DNA of 64,000 bases, taken from positions 202,640 through 266,639 of the forward strand of contig NZ_JAHKQF010000018.1 in NCBI RefSeq assembly GCF_018860965.1. The letters are read 5' to 3'. Under the pieces are notes generated by a model that made no database searches, was not told the origin of the DNA, and saw nothing but the letters and a program-made list of their open reading frames with translations. A program made the translations under genes and the position numbers. Positions 33,738 to 41,506 of this stretch are shown piece by piece. Source of the DNA: Alteromonas sp. C1M14 (GTDB taxonomy: Bacteria > Pseudomonadota > Gammaproteobacteria > Enterobacterales > Alteromonadaceae). Position 1 is the stretch's first letter. Each line of letters begins with the position of its first letter.

Positions 33738-35153
33738 ATGTCACAAACCTTATTTGAAAAGATATGGGATGCCCATTTGGTAAAAGCCTTACCTGACGGC
33801 ACCTTCCTTATCTACATTGACCGTATTTTCTTACACGAACGTACCGGTTCCATTGCGCTTCAAAGCTTAGCCGAAGATGGCCGTAGTGTGCGCCATCCAG
33901 AAAAAGTGTTTTGTACCATGGATCATATCGTTGATACCTTTCCTGGTCGTGGTGACGAGACGGTGATGCCTTCCGGTAAGGATTTTATTCAGGCGACCCG
34001 TAAAGAAGCAAAAAACGCCGGCATCACCCTGTTTGATATTGGTGATGAAAACCAAGGTATTGCCCATGTTATCAGTCCTGAGCAAGGGATTATTCAACCG
34101 GGTATGACATTGGTATGCCCTGATAGTCATACCTGTACACAAGGCGCGTTGGGGGCTGCCGCATGGGGCATTGGCTCTTCTGAAGCCGAGCATGCCATGG
34201 CAACCCAAACCTTGCGCATCAACAAGCCTAAACTCATGCGGGTTTACTTTAAGGGTAAGCTGGGCACAGGGGTGACGGCCAAAGACATGATTTTACATCT
34301 TATCGGTAAGTACGGTGCCCACGGCGGCGCTGGACATGCCATTGAATTTGCGGGGCCTGCGGTCAGGGCCCTGTCGGTGGAAGGACGCATGACCTTGTGT
34401 AATATGGCCGTGGAATTTGCGGCCTTTACCGGCCTTGTGGCCAGTGATGAAAAAACCATCGACTACCTTAAAAGTAAAGCTTATGCCCCCTCAGGCGCAC
34501 AATGGCAACAGGCGGTGGATTATTGGCGTACCCTGGTTACCGACGACGACGCTGAGTTCGATGAGGAATTGATTATCGATTGTGACGAGATTGAACCTAC
34601 GGTCACCTGGGGTACCAGTCCCCAACATACCTGCAGTATTGGCGGCCAAGTGCCTGCGTTATCCAGTTTGGCTAATGAAAATGCCCGTACCGCCGCGAAA
34701 CGGGCGTTGGAGTATCAAGGGTTGAGTGCCGGAGACGCTGTGCTAGGGCTAAAAATTGGCAATGCGTTTATCGGTTCATGTACCAACTCTCGTTTGGAAG
34801 ACTTACGTTACGCGGCAAAGATCCTCGCTGGCCGAAAAGTGGCTAAAGGGGTGAAAGCGATTTGCGTCCCCGGCTCACAACAGGTTAAAGCCAGTGCCGA
34901 GAAAGAAGGGCTCGATATTATTTTTAAAGCGGCAGGCTTCGAATGGCGAGAAAGTGGGTGTTCCATGTGTTTCTTTGCCGGAGGAGAACATTTTGGGGCT
35001 AAAGAGCGGGTGGTATCCACCAGTAACCGTAATTTTGAATCTCGCCAAGGCCCTGCTACACGCACTCATTTAGCGAGTCCTGCAACCGTTGCTGCCAGTG
35101 CAGTTAACGGCTATATCAGCGACCCGCGAGACTTTTTGGAAAGCGGATTATGA
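33738..35153 (+). CDS. Aconitase-superfamily hydro-lyase large subunit (LeuC-like), copy 1
   Basis: A 471-residue LeuC-type subunit that should carry a [4Fe-4S] cluster. Cluster cysteines are in FIGSCTNSRLEDLR and ESGCSMCFFAGG. The substrate motifs VCPDSHTCTQGALGAAAWG and [13 protein letters not shown] are present. After the last cysteine pair it reads FFAGGEHFGAKER, whereas true LeuC proteins (and copy 2 here) read LAMN-x-DR, so the active-site wall is altered and a non-leucine substrate is likely. No leuA or leuB is nearby. Family alternatives include maleate/citraconate hydratase and 2,3-dimethylmalate dehydratase. It overlaps the small-subunit gene by 4 bases. Confidence 0.93.
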   Translation: MSQTLFEKIWDAHLVKALPDGTFLIYIDRIFLHERTGSIALQSLAEDGRSVRHPEKVFCTMDHIVDTFPGRGDETVMPSGKDFIQATRKEAKNAGITLFDIGDENQGIAHVISPEQGIIQPGMTLVCPDSHTCTQGALGAAAWGIGSSEAEHAMATQTLRINKPKLMRVYFKGKLGTGVTAKDMILHLIGKYGAHGGAGHAIEFAGPAVRALSVEGRMTLCNMAVEFAAFTGLVASDEKTIDYLKSKAYAPSGAQWQQAVDYWRTLVTDDDAEFDEELIIDCDEIEPTVTWGTSPQHTCSIGGQVPALSSLANENARTAAKRALEYQGLSAGDAVLGLKIGNAFIGSCTNSRLEDLRYAAKILAGRKVAKGVKAICVPGSQQVKASAEKEGLDIIFKAAGFEWRESGCSMCFFAGGEHFGAKERVVSTSNRNFESRQGPATRTHLASPATVAASAVNGYISDPRDFLESGL

Positions 35154-35776
35154 CGCCTTTTGTTCATCACTCCGGTGTTGCTGCACCGCTGCTACGGATC
35201 AATATTGATACTGATGCCATCATTCCCAGTCGTGAAATGCGCCGGGTATCGAAAAAAGGGCTAGGTGAGGGGTTATTTGCCAGTTGGCGCTATGTGCTAC
35301 CCGATAGCCGCGAACTGAACCCTGACTTTATTCTCAATCAGCCGGCATATCACAACACCACGATTATCTTAGGTGGCAATAACTTTGGTTGTGGTTCGTC
35401 ACGGGAACATGCCGTGTGGGCATTGGCTGAGTACGGGATCCGCGCAATTGTCGCGCCCACTTTTGGCGCTATTTTTTATCAAAACTGTATTCGTAATGGT
35501 ATTTTGCCGGTGGGTTTAGACACCGACGCTATTGCATCTTTGGCACAGGACGTGTCTACGGATCCCCAGCAGCGCCAAGTGGCGATTGACCTTGCCGAAC
35601 AGCAGGTCACAAGCGCCAGTGGCTTGGGTTTTTCCTTTGATATTGAAGCTGGGCATAAGGAAATGTTACTGAAAGGCCTCGACAGCATTGGCGTGTCCTT
35701 GCAGCATATTACTGATATTCAGTGCTTTGAAAAACAGTACCATCAACAGCGTCCATGGTTGCTTGGGCGCGGTTAA
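35150..35776 (+). CDS. Aconitase-superfamily hydro-lyase small subunit (LeuD-like), copy 1
   Basis: A 208-residue swivelling-domain subunit. It has NIDTDAIIPSREMRRVSKKGLGEGLF, LNPDFILNQPAYHNTTIILGG and the key NNFGCGSSREHAVWALAEYGIRAIVAP segment that completes the active site. The pair with the upstream large subunit (ATGA overlap) forms a heterodimeric hydratase/dehydratase. The substrate-specificity loop after NTDAIIP reads SREMRRVSKKG, unlike the K-Q-Y/F-L-K-x-I of isopropylmalate isomerases, consistent with a different diacid. It is the last gene of the five-gene operon and is followed by a strong terminator. Confidence 0.93.
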   Translation: MTPFVHHSGVAAPLLRINIDTDAIIPSREMRRVSKKGLGEGLFASWRYVLPDSRELNPDFILNQPAYHNTTIILGGNNFGCGSSREHAVWALAEYGIRAIVAPTFGAIFYQNCIRNGILPVGLDTDAIASLAQDVSTDPQQRQVAIDLAEQQVTSASGLGFSFDIEAGHKEMLLKGLDSIGVSLQHITDIQCFEKQYHQQRPWLLGRG

Positions 35777-35847
35777 TATCCTACCGCTACCGTGGCCCTC
35801 CGTTTTTATTCGTCCCGTTATTCAAAATCACCTTATTTGTTCCATAA

Positions 35848-35880
35848 AAAAAGCAGAATGATTAACCATTCTGCTTTTTT
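35848..35880. terminator. Bidirectional terminator between LeuD-like and MFS genes
   Basis: A 13-bp perfect stem, AAAAAGCAGAATG / CATTCTGCTTTTT, closes a 6-base loop, with A-rich and T-rich ends for both strands. Confidence 0.94.
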
Positions 35881-35908
35881 GTCTTTACTTACGTTATCTT
35901 AAACCAAG

Positions 35909-37165
35909 CTATTTACCTTGTGGTTGGGAAAAGTCTCGGTACTTACCCAATAACAGAAGTAAAGTGGCACCTATAAGCATAACGGTCATAGAGAAAATCA
36001 TGATGCTGTCGTAGCTTTTGGTTTTGTCAAAAATGATACCAAAGGTCATGGGGCCGATGCCCGCCCCTAATGCAAAGGCACCGTACACAAAGCCATAAAT
36101 GGTGGAGTAGCTCTTCATGCCAAAATAGCGGGCAATTAAGAACGCCAGAAGGTCGTATTCGACGCCAGCGGCAAAGCCAATCATAAAGACCGAGATCATG
36201 GCGATAACCATATTCAGTTCCACCGTACCCAGCACCCAGCACGCTGCCGCAGGCAAGGATAATAAAATAAAGGCCACGCCCGGTGCCCAAAAATGATCAA
36301 TTAACCAACCGCCTATTAAGCGTCCGAATAATACAGAAATCCCAATTAGCGGTACAATGCTGGCAATTTCAAAGGTGTCAAAACCTTTGGTGGCAAGGAG
36401 GTTTTCCATATTAGGAATGGGGCCGCCAACGGCAAAGGAAATGGGTAAAATCGCGATGCATAAGATCCAAAATTTGCTATCACGGAATACCTCCGCCATG
36501 GTTAACCCTGGAAAATCTTTTACCGGTTCATGGTCTAACTGTTGTTTTTTGGCAATGGATTTGGTCTTGGGCGATTCGTAAAAGCAGAAAAATGCGATGG
36601 GAAAGGCGACAATTAGCGGCATGGCTGCTATGGCTAAATAGGTCATACGCCAACCAAATTCCACAATCATCCACGCCGCAACGGGTTTGATCATGGCACC
36701 AAATAAGCCTGTGCCGATTAAAGACAGCCCTAACGCCAGTCCCTTTTTCCTTTCAAACCACAGGTTGACTCCTCGGGTCCAGGTAATGGGCAAGGTACCC
36801 GCCCCTAGTGCTGCCATGATCCCCCATGTAATGTAAAACATCATCAGAGATCCATTACCAAAGGCAAATAAAGCAAAGGAAAAGGAGAACATCACCACCG
36901 AGCATAGAATAACCTTGCGAACGCCGAAGCGGTCAGCGAGATTGCCTACAATGGGACTGAAAAATAACACCACCAAGGTAGATATGGTGAGGCCGGTCAT
37001 GATCTCACCAAATCCCCAACCAAATTCTTTTGATAGCTCTGGTGCTAACATACCCAAGGTGTAAAAAGGAACGGGAGAAAGGCCCAATCCGATACCCAAG
37101 GTAGAAGCGAGCACTATCTTCCATCCCTCTTTGAATTCTGAAAAACTACTTACGCTACTGGCCAT
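35909..37165 (-). CDS. MFS transporter, oxalate/formate-antiporter (OFA)/monocarboxylate-like
   Basis: A 418-residue, 12-helix transporter. The first helix region reads FKEGWKIVLASTLGIGLGLSPVPFYTLG, with the loop 2-3 signature GNLADRFGVRKVIL and the central RGVNLWFERKKGLALGLS. The OFA/monocarboxylate branch carries small organic acids. A longer form beginning at GTG 37231 is possible; I prefer the ATG at 37165 because the added 22 residues are polar and untypical. It is divergent from the CopD-like gene, and two operator-like repeats lie in the gap, so it is probably induced with the pathway. It would import the acid substrate or export an acid end product. Confidence 0.9.
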   Translation of the reverse strand: MASSVSSFSEFKEGWKIVLASTLGIGLGLSPVPFYTLGMLAPELSKEFGWGFGEIMTGLTISTLVVLFFSPIVGNLADRFGVRKVILCSVVMFSFSFALFAFGNGSLMMFYITWGIMAALGAGTLPITWTRGVNLWFERKKGLALGLSLIGTGLFGAMIKPVAAWMIVEFGWRMTYLAIAAMPLIVAFPIAFFCFYESPKTKSIAKKQQLDHEPVKDFPGLTMAEVFRDSKFWILCIAILPISFAVGGPIPNMENLLATKGFDTFEIASIVPLIGISVLFGRLIGGWLIDHFWAPGVAFILLSLPAAACWVLGTVELNMVIAMISVFMIGFAAGVEYDLLAFLIARYFGMKSYSTIYGFVYGAFALGAGIGPMTFGIIFDKTKSYDSIMIFSMTVMLIGATLLLLLGKYRDFSQPQGK

Positions 37166-37335
37166 AATTTTCTTTAACCTTGTTGGTTCGACTTGGGCCT
37201 CGGGGTTATTTAGTTCCCGGTTTCCTGTCACTGTGCCTGTTCTTATTTTTTTCTATAAACCTTACAAACGATTTTAAAAACTACGACAAGGTAGCCCTTT
37301 TTCTGAGCAACAGAGGCTTGTCGAAGATCGCTATA

Positions 37336-37351
37336 GTTATATTGTTATAAC
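37336..37351. promoter_or_regulatory. Putative GntR operator, site 7: GTTATATTGTTATAAC
   Basis: The best copy of the motif: perfect 6-base arms GTTATA/TATAAC around TTGT. It lies in the divergent promoter of the MFS and CopD-like genes. Confidence 0.65.
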
Positions 37352-37417
37352 ATTCCTACGAAAATAGCAAATGAAAGATTCTGATGACAAATGACGAACA
37401 AGATAATAATATACATT

Positions 37418-37433
37418 GATATAACGTTATGAC
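37418..37433. promoter_or_regulatory. Putative GntR operator, site 8: GATATAACGTTATGAC
   Basis: With flanks it agrees with site 7 at 15 of 20 positions. It lies 34-49 bases upstream of the CopD-like gene start, the second copy in this gap. Confidence 0.55.
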
Positions 37434-37466
37434 ATTTGAGTCGGCACTTTAATTAAGGAGCTAAAC

Positions 37467-38126
37467 ATGGAGATTTTATTCGTTAAATACCTACACCTTC
37501 TGTGTTTAGTGTATTGGCTTGGTGGCGATTTAGGCACTTTTATTGCCGGACGATTTGTCATTAATGAAAAACTGAGTGCATCGGCACGGGTGGTGGCAAC
37601 AAAAATACTACTGGCGTGTGATCAAGGTCCTAGGTTTGCCATGCCGTTAACCTTGCCTAGTGGCATGCAGTTAGCTTATTTGATGGGCGTATTTGCAGTG
37701 CCCGTTTGGTTTATGTTTGTGGTGTGGCTGCTAGGACTAGGATGGTTGGCCACGTTAATGGCATTACACTTTACCACGGCACAGGCCAAAGGGCCCTTAA
37801 CCCTGCTTGATGGATTGCTGCGCAAAAGTGTGTGTTTTAGCTGCTTAGGTTACGGCATCTATTCGCTAATATTTACTACATCATTAACGGTGAATTGGGC
37901 CGGCTATAAGCTGACATTATTTGGCGTAACAGTACTTATGGGGCTCATCATTCGAGTGAAATTAAAACCGTTTTTAGCGGTTTACGGTGATTTAGTCGCA
38001 GATAGGGTAAGTGGTGAAACCAATCAGGCCATTAAACAGGGCATTGATGGGGCCACGCCCTACGTTAAGGTTATTTGGCTGGTGTTGTTTATTAATACCG
38101 CCATTGGGTTACATATTCTGGCGTGA
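37467..38126 (+). CDS. CopD/DUF2269-like integral membrane protein (paralogue 2)
   Basis: A 219-residue protein with about six membrane helices. Its N-terminal block VKYLHLLCLVYWLGGDLGTFIAGRFVINEKLS matches that of the protein encoded at 13443-14123 (VHILSLVYWLGGEWGIF, then IVNRKLS), so the two are paralogues. Function is unknown; a CopD-like fold suggests a membrane haem or metal site. AAGGAG precedes the ATG. It heads a plus-strand set with an unknown protein and an HMG-CoA-lyase-type enzyme, and its promoter carries two operator-like repeats. One paralogue beside ETF-QO and one here suggests a shared accessory role in membrane electron transfer, which is inference. Confidence 0.7.
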   Translation: MEILFVKYLHLLCLVYWLGGDLGTFIAGRFVINEKLSASARVVATKILLACDQGPRFAMPLTLPSGMQLAYLMGVFAVPVWFMFVVWLLGLGWLATLMALHFTTAQAKGPLTLLDGLLRKSVCFSCLGYGIYSLIFTTSLTVNWAGYKLTLFGVTVLMGLIIRVKLKPFLAVYGDLVADRVSGETNQAIKQGIDGATPYVKVIWLVLFINTAIGLHILA

Positions 38127-38165
38127 ATCTAGGTTCACCCTTTAAGTGCACAGGAGCATAGCAAA

Positions 38166-38879
38166 ATGGCGTATACAACAATACGTGGCAAAATTTTATA
38201 CACAAGTAAAAAGCCAGAGCGCATGGATCAAGAGCGGGGACGTGAATACTTTACGTTAACCATTCAAGACGACGGCGTTCGCGTATTACACGCACACTGT
38301 GAAATCGACGACGCCCCTATGGTTGTGCGTGATGTGGTACTGGCTTATGACGAGCAGAATTTACCCATCGACTGCACCTATCGGCTAACGGTAGACCACA
38401 AGTTTGAAGGCACGGGCTGGTTCCGTTTTGCCAAAAACTTTATCGAATCTGAAACCTTTAATCAAAAAGATGGCCGGATCAGCCAAAAAGTGGACATTGA
38501 TTCGCCCATTCAATGGTTTGGTTCTCACCCTATTGTGGGTGACGGCCTGGGGCTAAAAGTATTTGATTTGACCAAAGGTGAGGGGAAACAGTTGTTTCCT
38601 AATATGGCGGTTCCTAGCCCGGACCATCGCGGTGCCACCGGCCCTATGCTTTATCGATTAGGTTATGGATTGGAATTTAGAGGCGAAGAAACCATCACTG
38701 TGCCTGCCGGTACATTTGATTGTTACGTGTTTGCTTTTACCGATACCGCAGGGCAGTTGCCCGAAGAACATCCTCCTTATTTGGTGTGGTGTACCAAAGA
38801 CCATTATGTGGCGGTTGCGGCTGAGGCCGGAGGTTATATGAAAACCCGCTATGAACTCACAGAGTATGTGGTTGAGTAA
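38166..38879 (+). CDS. Hypothetical protein, unknown family
   Basis: A 237-residue soluble protein without signal peptide or membrane segment. It is beta-rich, with an opening YTTIRGKILYTSKKPERMDQ and repeated strand patterns. A distinctive late block reads TITVPAGTFDCYVFAFTD and then HPPYLVWCTKDHYVAV. The VPAGTFDCY pattern resembles that seen in DUF3108-like lipid- or sugar-binding beta barrels, but I cannot assign it. It has a good ribosome site (AGGAG, 40 bases after the CopD-like gene) and lies 35 bases before the lyase gene, so it is part of that operon. It may bind or isomerise a pathway intermediate. Confidence 0.7.
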   Translation: MAYTTIRGKILYTSKKPERMDQERGREYFTLTIQDDGVRVLHAHCEIDDAPMVVRDVVLAYDEQNLPIDCTYRLTVDHKFEGTGWFRFAKNFIESETFNQKDGRISQKVDIDSPIQWFGSHPIVGDGLGLKVFDLTKGEGKQLFPNMAVPSPDHRGATGPMLYRLGYGLEFRGEETITVPAGTFDCYVFAFTDTAGQLPEEHPPYLVWCTKDHYVAVAAEAGGYMKTRYELTEYVVE

Positions 38880-38914
38880 GTAAGGGCCCCCTTTTTCGGC
38901 AAAGAGAGACGTTA

Positions 38915-39859
38915 ATGCGAACTGATATTGATATAGAAATTAGTGAAGTTGGGCCACGAGACGGTCTGCAAAGTATTTCCCCCATCATGGCAACAGCAGA
39001 TAAAAAACGCTGGATCAGTGCGCTCGCTGCGGCAGGCTTGCCGGAAATAGAAGTGGGTTCCTTTGTGCCTGCCAAAATATTACCCCAGCTGGCTGATACC
39101 GGCGAACTGGTCGCCCATGCCAAAACCATTGAAAACCTTCAGGTGGCGGTGTTGGTGCCCAATTTTCGCGGTGCTCAAAACGCCATTGAGGCGGGGGCAG
39201 ATAAAATTACCATTCCTTTGTCCGTGTCCCAAACCCATAGTTTAAAGAATGTCCGTCGTACCCATGAACAAATGTACGAAGAAGTGGTACGGATCAGAGC
39301 CCTAATCGATACTTTACCAAAACAAAACCGTCCCGTTCTTGAAGGCGGCCTTTCTACGGCTTTTGGTTGTACATTAGAAGGGCAAATTGATGACAGTGTG
39401 GTGTTTCATTGTGCAGAAAAATTAATTGCCAGTGGTTGCGACGAAGTGGGTTTGTCAGATACCACAGGCTATGGCTTGCCTACCCAGGTTAGACGTCTAA
39501 CGAAGGGAATTTGGCAGGCCGTGGGCAAAGACAAATTAACCGGTATTCATCTACACAATACCCGAGGTCAAGGGCTCGCCAATGTGATTGCTGCCATAGA
39601 CGTGGGCTTAACCACAGTTGATGCGTCCATGGGCGGCATTGGTGGTTGTCCATTTGCACCAGGTGCGTCGGGCAACATCATCACTGAGGATTTGGTGTTT
39701 TTGTTAGAAGGGATGGGATTAAAAACCGGGGTTAATTATGAGCGACTGTTACAAGCCCGAGAAGTATTGCGCAACAGCTTGCCAGATAGCGTAGCCCTTT
39801 ATGGCTTTACCCCAGATGCTGGCATCCCTAAAGGATTAGCGTTAGCCACCCCACAATAA
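38915..39859 (+). CDS. HMG-CoA lyase-type enzyme (HMGL-like)
   Basis: A 314-residue TIM-barrel lyase. The N-terminal signature is ISEVGPRDGLQSI, the metal-site strand is LTGIHLHNTRGQGLANV, and the catalytic cysteine loop is GIGGCPFAPGASGNIITEDLV, as in 3-hydroxy-3-methylglutaryl-CoA lyase. It cleaves a 3-hydroxyacyl-CoA to a keto acid or acetoacetate plus an acyl-CoA. Relatives can act on citramalyl-CoA-like substrates, which would fit an island with a CoA-transferase and diacid hydratases. No leucine-catabolism neighbours (liuABCD) are present, so classical leucine breakdown is unlikely. It is the last gene of its operon and is followed by a long hairpin. Confidence 0.92.
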   Translation: MRTDIDIEISEVGPRDGLQSISPIMATADKKRWISALAAAGLPEIEVGSFVPAKILPQLADTGELVAHAKTIENLQVAVLVPNFRGAQNAIEAGADKITIPLSVSQTHSLKNVRRTHEQMYEEVVRIRALIDTLPKQNRPVLEGGLSTAFGCTLEGQIDDSVVFHCAEKLIASGCDEVGLSDTTGYGLPTQVRRLTKGIWQAVGKDKLTGIHLHNTRGQGLANVIAAIDVGLTTVDASMGGIGGCPFAPGASGNIITEDLVFLLEGMGLKTGVNYERLLQAREVLRNSLPDSVALYGFTPDAGIPKGLALATPQ

Positions 39860-39870
39860 GGGGGTATTTT

Positions 39871-39907
39871 CCTTTCGTACCTGACACCGAGTGTCGGGCA
39901 CGAAAGG
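39871..39907. terminator. Long hairpin between convergent genes
   Basis: CCTTTCGT / ACGAAAGG and CCTGACAC / GTGTCGGG stack with one mismatch and one G-T pair around a CGA loop. It separates the lyase and VOC genes. Confidence 0.7.
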
Positions 39908-39914
39908 CAAATGG

Positions 39915-40811
39915 CTATCGTTGGATTAATTCAATCAACTCACCACCCGTACCTTGATACAGGGCAGCAGGTTGGTTGTTGTAGGTGATGGAATCCGATT
40001 GATAAACACCCCCCTTTGCGGAGATTTTAATCGTCGCTAAGGAGGTCACCATAAAGCTCACCATGGTAATGCCTGCGCATAAACCGCAGGGACGGGTGGG
40101 GCGAGCCGAAAACGCCACCACTTCATCAACTTCGATAAAGTTTTGTTGTTGAAGCTGTGCCGAGGCAACCGGCATGCGTTGGTCGATGGGGTGGCCTAGG
40201 GCGCGATTTACCACCGTGACCTTGGTATCAAAATTCAATGGCGATTCACTGCCCAAGGCGTGATATAACGCGGTGGACTCATCTCGGTTGGGCACGGCCA
40301 AAACGGGAATAAATAAGCGGTCAACTTCACAAGTGGCCATGGGTAAATCAAAGGGAGGTACGGGGTTACGAATTGTGGTTAGGTATAAGACTTCCCCTGC
40401 TGGGCCCACCACCTGACAGGCTTCTATATCTGGGCTTAGATCCAAGGCTTTTGGCTCACCAATAAAGGCGAAAGGGCTATTGCGTAGCTTTTCAGCCAAG
40501 GCATACACATCTTCCACCAAGACTTCCAATGACATCCATCCCAAACTGGCAATAGGTTTTGCTGGTAGGCAGTTTGGATCTTCGATAATGCGCAACCAAT
40601 TATAGCCCGATTTACTGCCTAACAGGCGGTAACCTAGACCGGCTGCCTGAGGCATGGCCCATCCATCGGCGAGTGCACTTGAAATGGTGCCCTCTTCCAC
40701 TACCTGCATATCTAAATAATCGGTATAGGCGCGAGTCAGGGTATCTAGGTTGGGGCAAAGTAGGGTGCCGCAAGCAACCGGCCCAAGGGTGGGAGCGTGT
40801 TGTTCACTCAT
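39915..40811 (-). CDS. VOC (glyoxalase/extradiol dioxygenase fold) family protein
   Basis: A 298-residue protein made of two VOC modules. Module one begins VACGTLLCPNLDTLTRAYTDYLDMQVVEEG, and module two begins near VDRLFIPVLAVPNRDESTALYHALG. The fold covers glyoxalases, epimerases and dioxygenases that use a metal at paired beta-alpha-beta motifs; I see no complete metal triad by eye. I start at the ATG at 40811, with GAGG upstream; the longer frame reads through the end of the amidase gene. It is the last gene of a four-gene minus-strand operon (iron ADH, lyase, amidase, VOC). Confidence 0.8.
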   Translation of the reverse strand: MSEQHAPTLGPVACGTLLCPNLDTLTRAYTDYLDMQVVEEGTISSALADGWAMPQAAGLGYRLLGSKSGYNWLRIIEDPNCLPAKPIASLGWMSLEVLVEDVYALAEKLRNSPFAFIGEPKALDLSPDIEACQVVGPAGEVLYLTTIRNPVPPFDLPMATCEVDRLFIPVLAVPNRDESTALYHALGSESPLNFDTKVTVVNRALGHPIDQRMPVASAQLQQQNFIEVDEVVAFSARPTRPCGLCAGITMVSFMVTSLATIKISAKGGVYQSDSITYNNQPAALYQGTGGELIELIQR

Positions 40812-40821
40812 TGTGTGATCC

Positions 40822-41451
40822 TCATGGATTAAGCTGGGCGAGGTAATCGATGGCTTCCTGCTCTTTGACCACATCGGCATATTTTGCGTTCATATCAAAC
40901 AGGTTCCCTTGATGGGGCGTTTCGTGTCTATCACCGCAGGCTTCCTCTATGACAATGGGAATGAAGCCGTGAGAACAGGCATCGACACAACTGGCTCGCA
41001 CACATCCACTGGTGGTTAACCCTGTTAATAATACACTGTCGATACCGGCAGCGGTTAGCGTAGAGGCTAAGGACGTACCAAAAAATGCACTAGGATATTG
41101 CTTGGAGACCACCAGTTCGTTGTCGGCTGGGGCTAGCCCCTTTGCCCACGCGCCCATGGGTGAGCCAGCCACCATATGTCGCAGGGGTTTGGCCTTTTCA
41201 AAAAAGCGGCCGCCATTAAACCCCGATGGGTGATAAACCACATTGGTATAGATGACGGGGATTGCGGCCGCGCGGGCGGCTGCCAGTACACGTTTTGCGC
41301 TGGCAAGGGCGTCTTCTACATCGGCGTACAGATCACAGGTTTCATCAAAGTAGGCTTCGACAAAGTCAATTAACACCAAGGCGGGTTTGCTGCCAAACCC
41401 TATTCGGTTGCCGTACACATTAGCATAGTTGTCTGCGGCATTATCGCTCAT
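40822..41451 (-). CDS. Isochorismatase-fold cysteine hydrolase (amidohydrolase), copy 2
   Basis: A 209-residue enzyme. Likely catalytic residues are the aspartate in PALVLIDFVEAYFDE, the lysine in VVSKQYPSAFFGT and the cysteine in LLTGLTTSGCVRASCVD. The pattern is that of N-carbamoylsarcosine amidase/maleamate amidohydrolase. AAGGAG precedes the ATG. It differs well from copy 1 (31151-31813), so the two likely act on different half-amides or carbamoyl compounds. It lies between the lyase gene and the VOC gene on the minus strand. The nearby plus-strand operon encodes another PuuE-like hydrolase, repeating the hydrolase-amidase pairing of the 31-33 kb operon. Confidence 0.93.
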   Translation of the reverse strand: MSDNAADNYANVYGNRIGFGSKPALVLIDFVEAYFDETCDLYADVEDALASAKRVLAAARAAAIPVIYTNVVYHPSGFNGGRFFEKAKPLRHMVAGSPMGAWAKGLAPADNELVVSKQYPSAFFGTSLASTLTAAGIDSVLLTGLTTSGCVRASCVDACSHGFIPIVIEEACGDRHETPHQGNLFDMNAKYADVVKEQEAIDYLAQLNP

Positions 41452-41506
41452 AGCAGGCTCCTTTTCAGCGGTCTATTTACGTGAGAAACAAAGGGCGAGG
41501 GGCACA

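Noticed and set aside
33738..35776. Leucine biosynthesis locus
   Set aside because: No leuA, leuB or leader peptide. The active-site loops of copy 1 differ from isopropylmalate isomerase, and the neighbours are catabolic.
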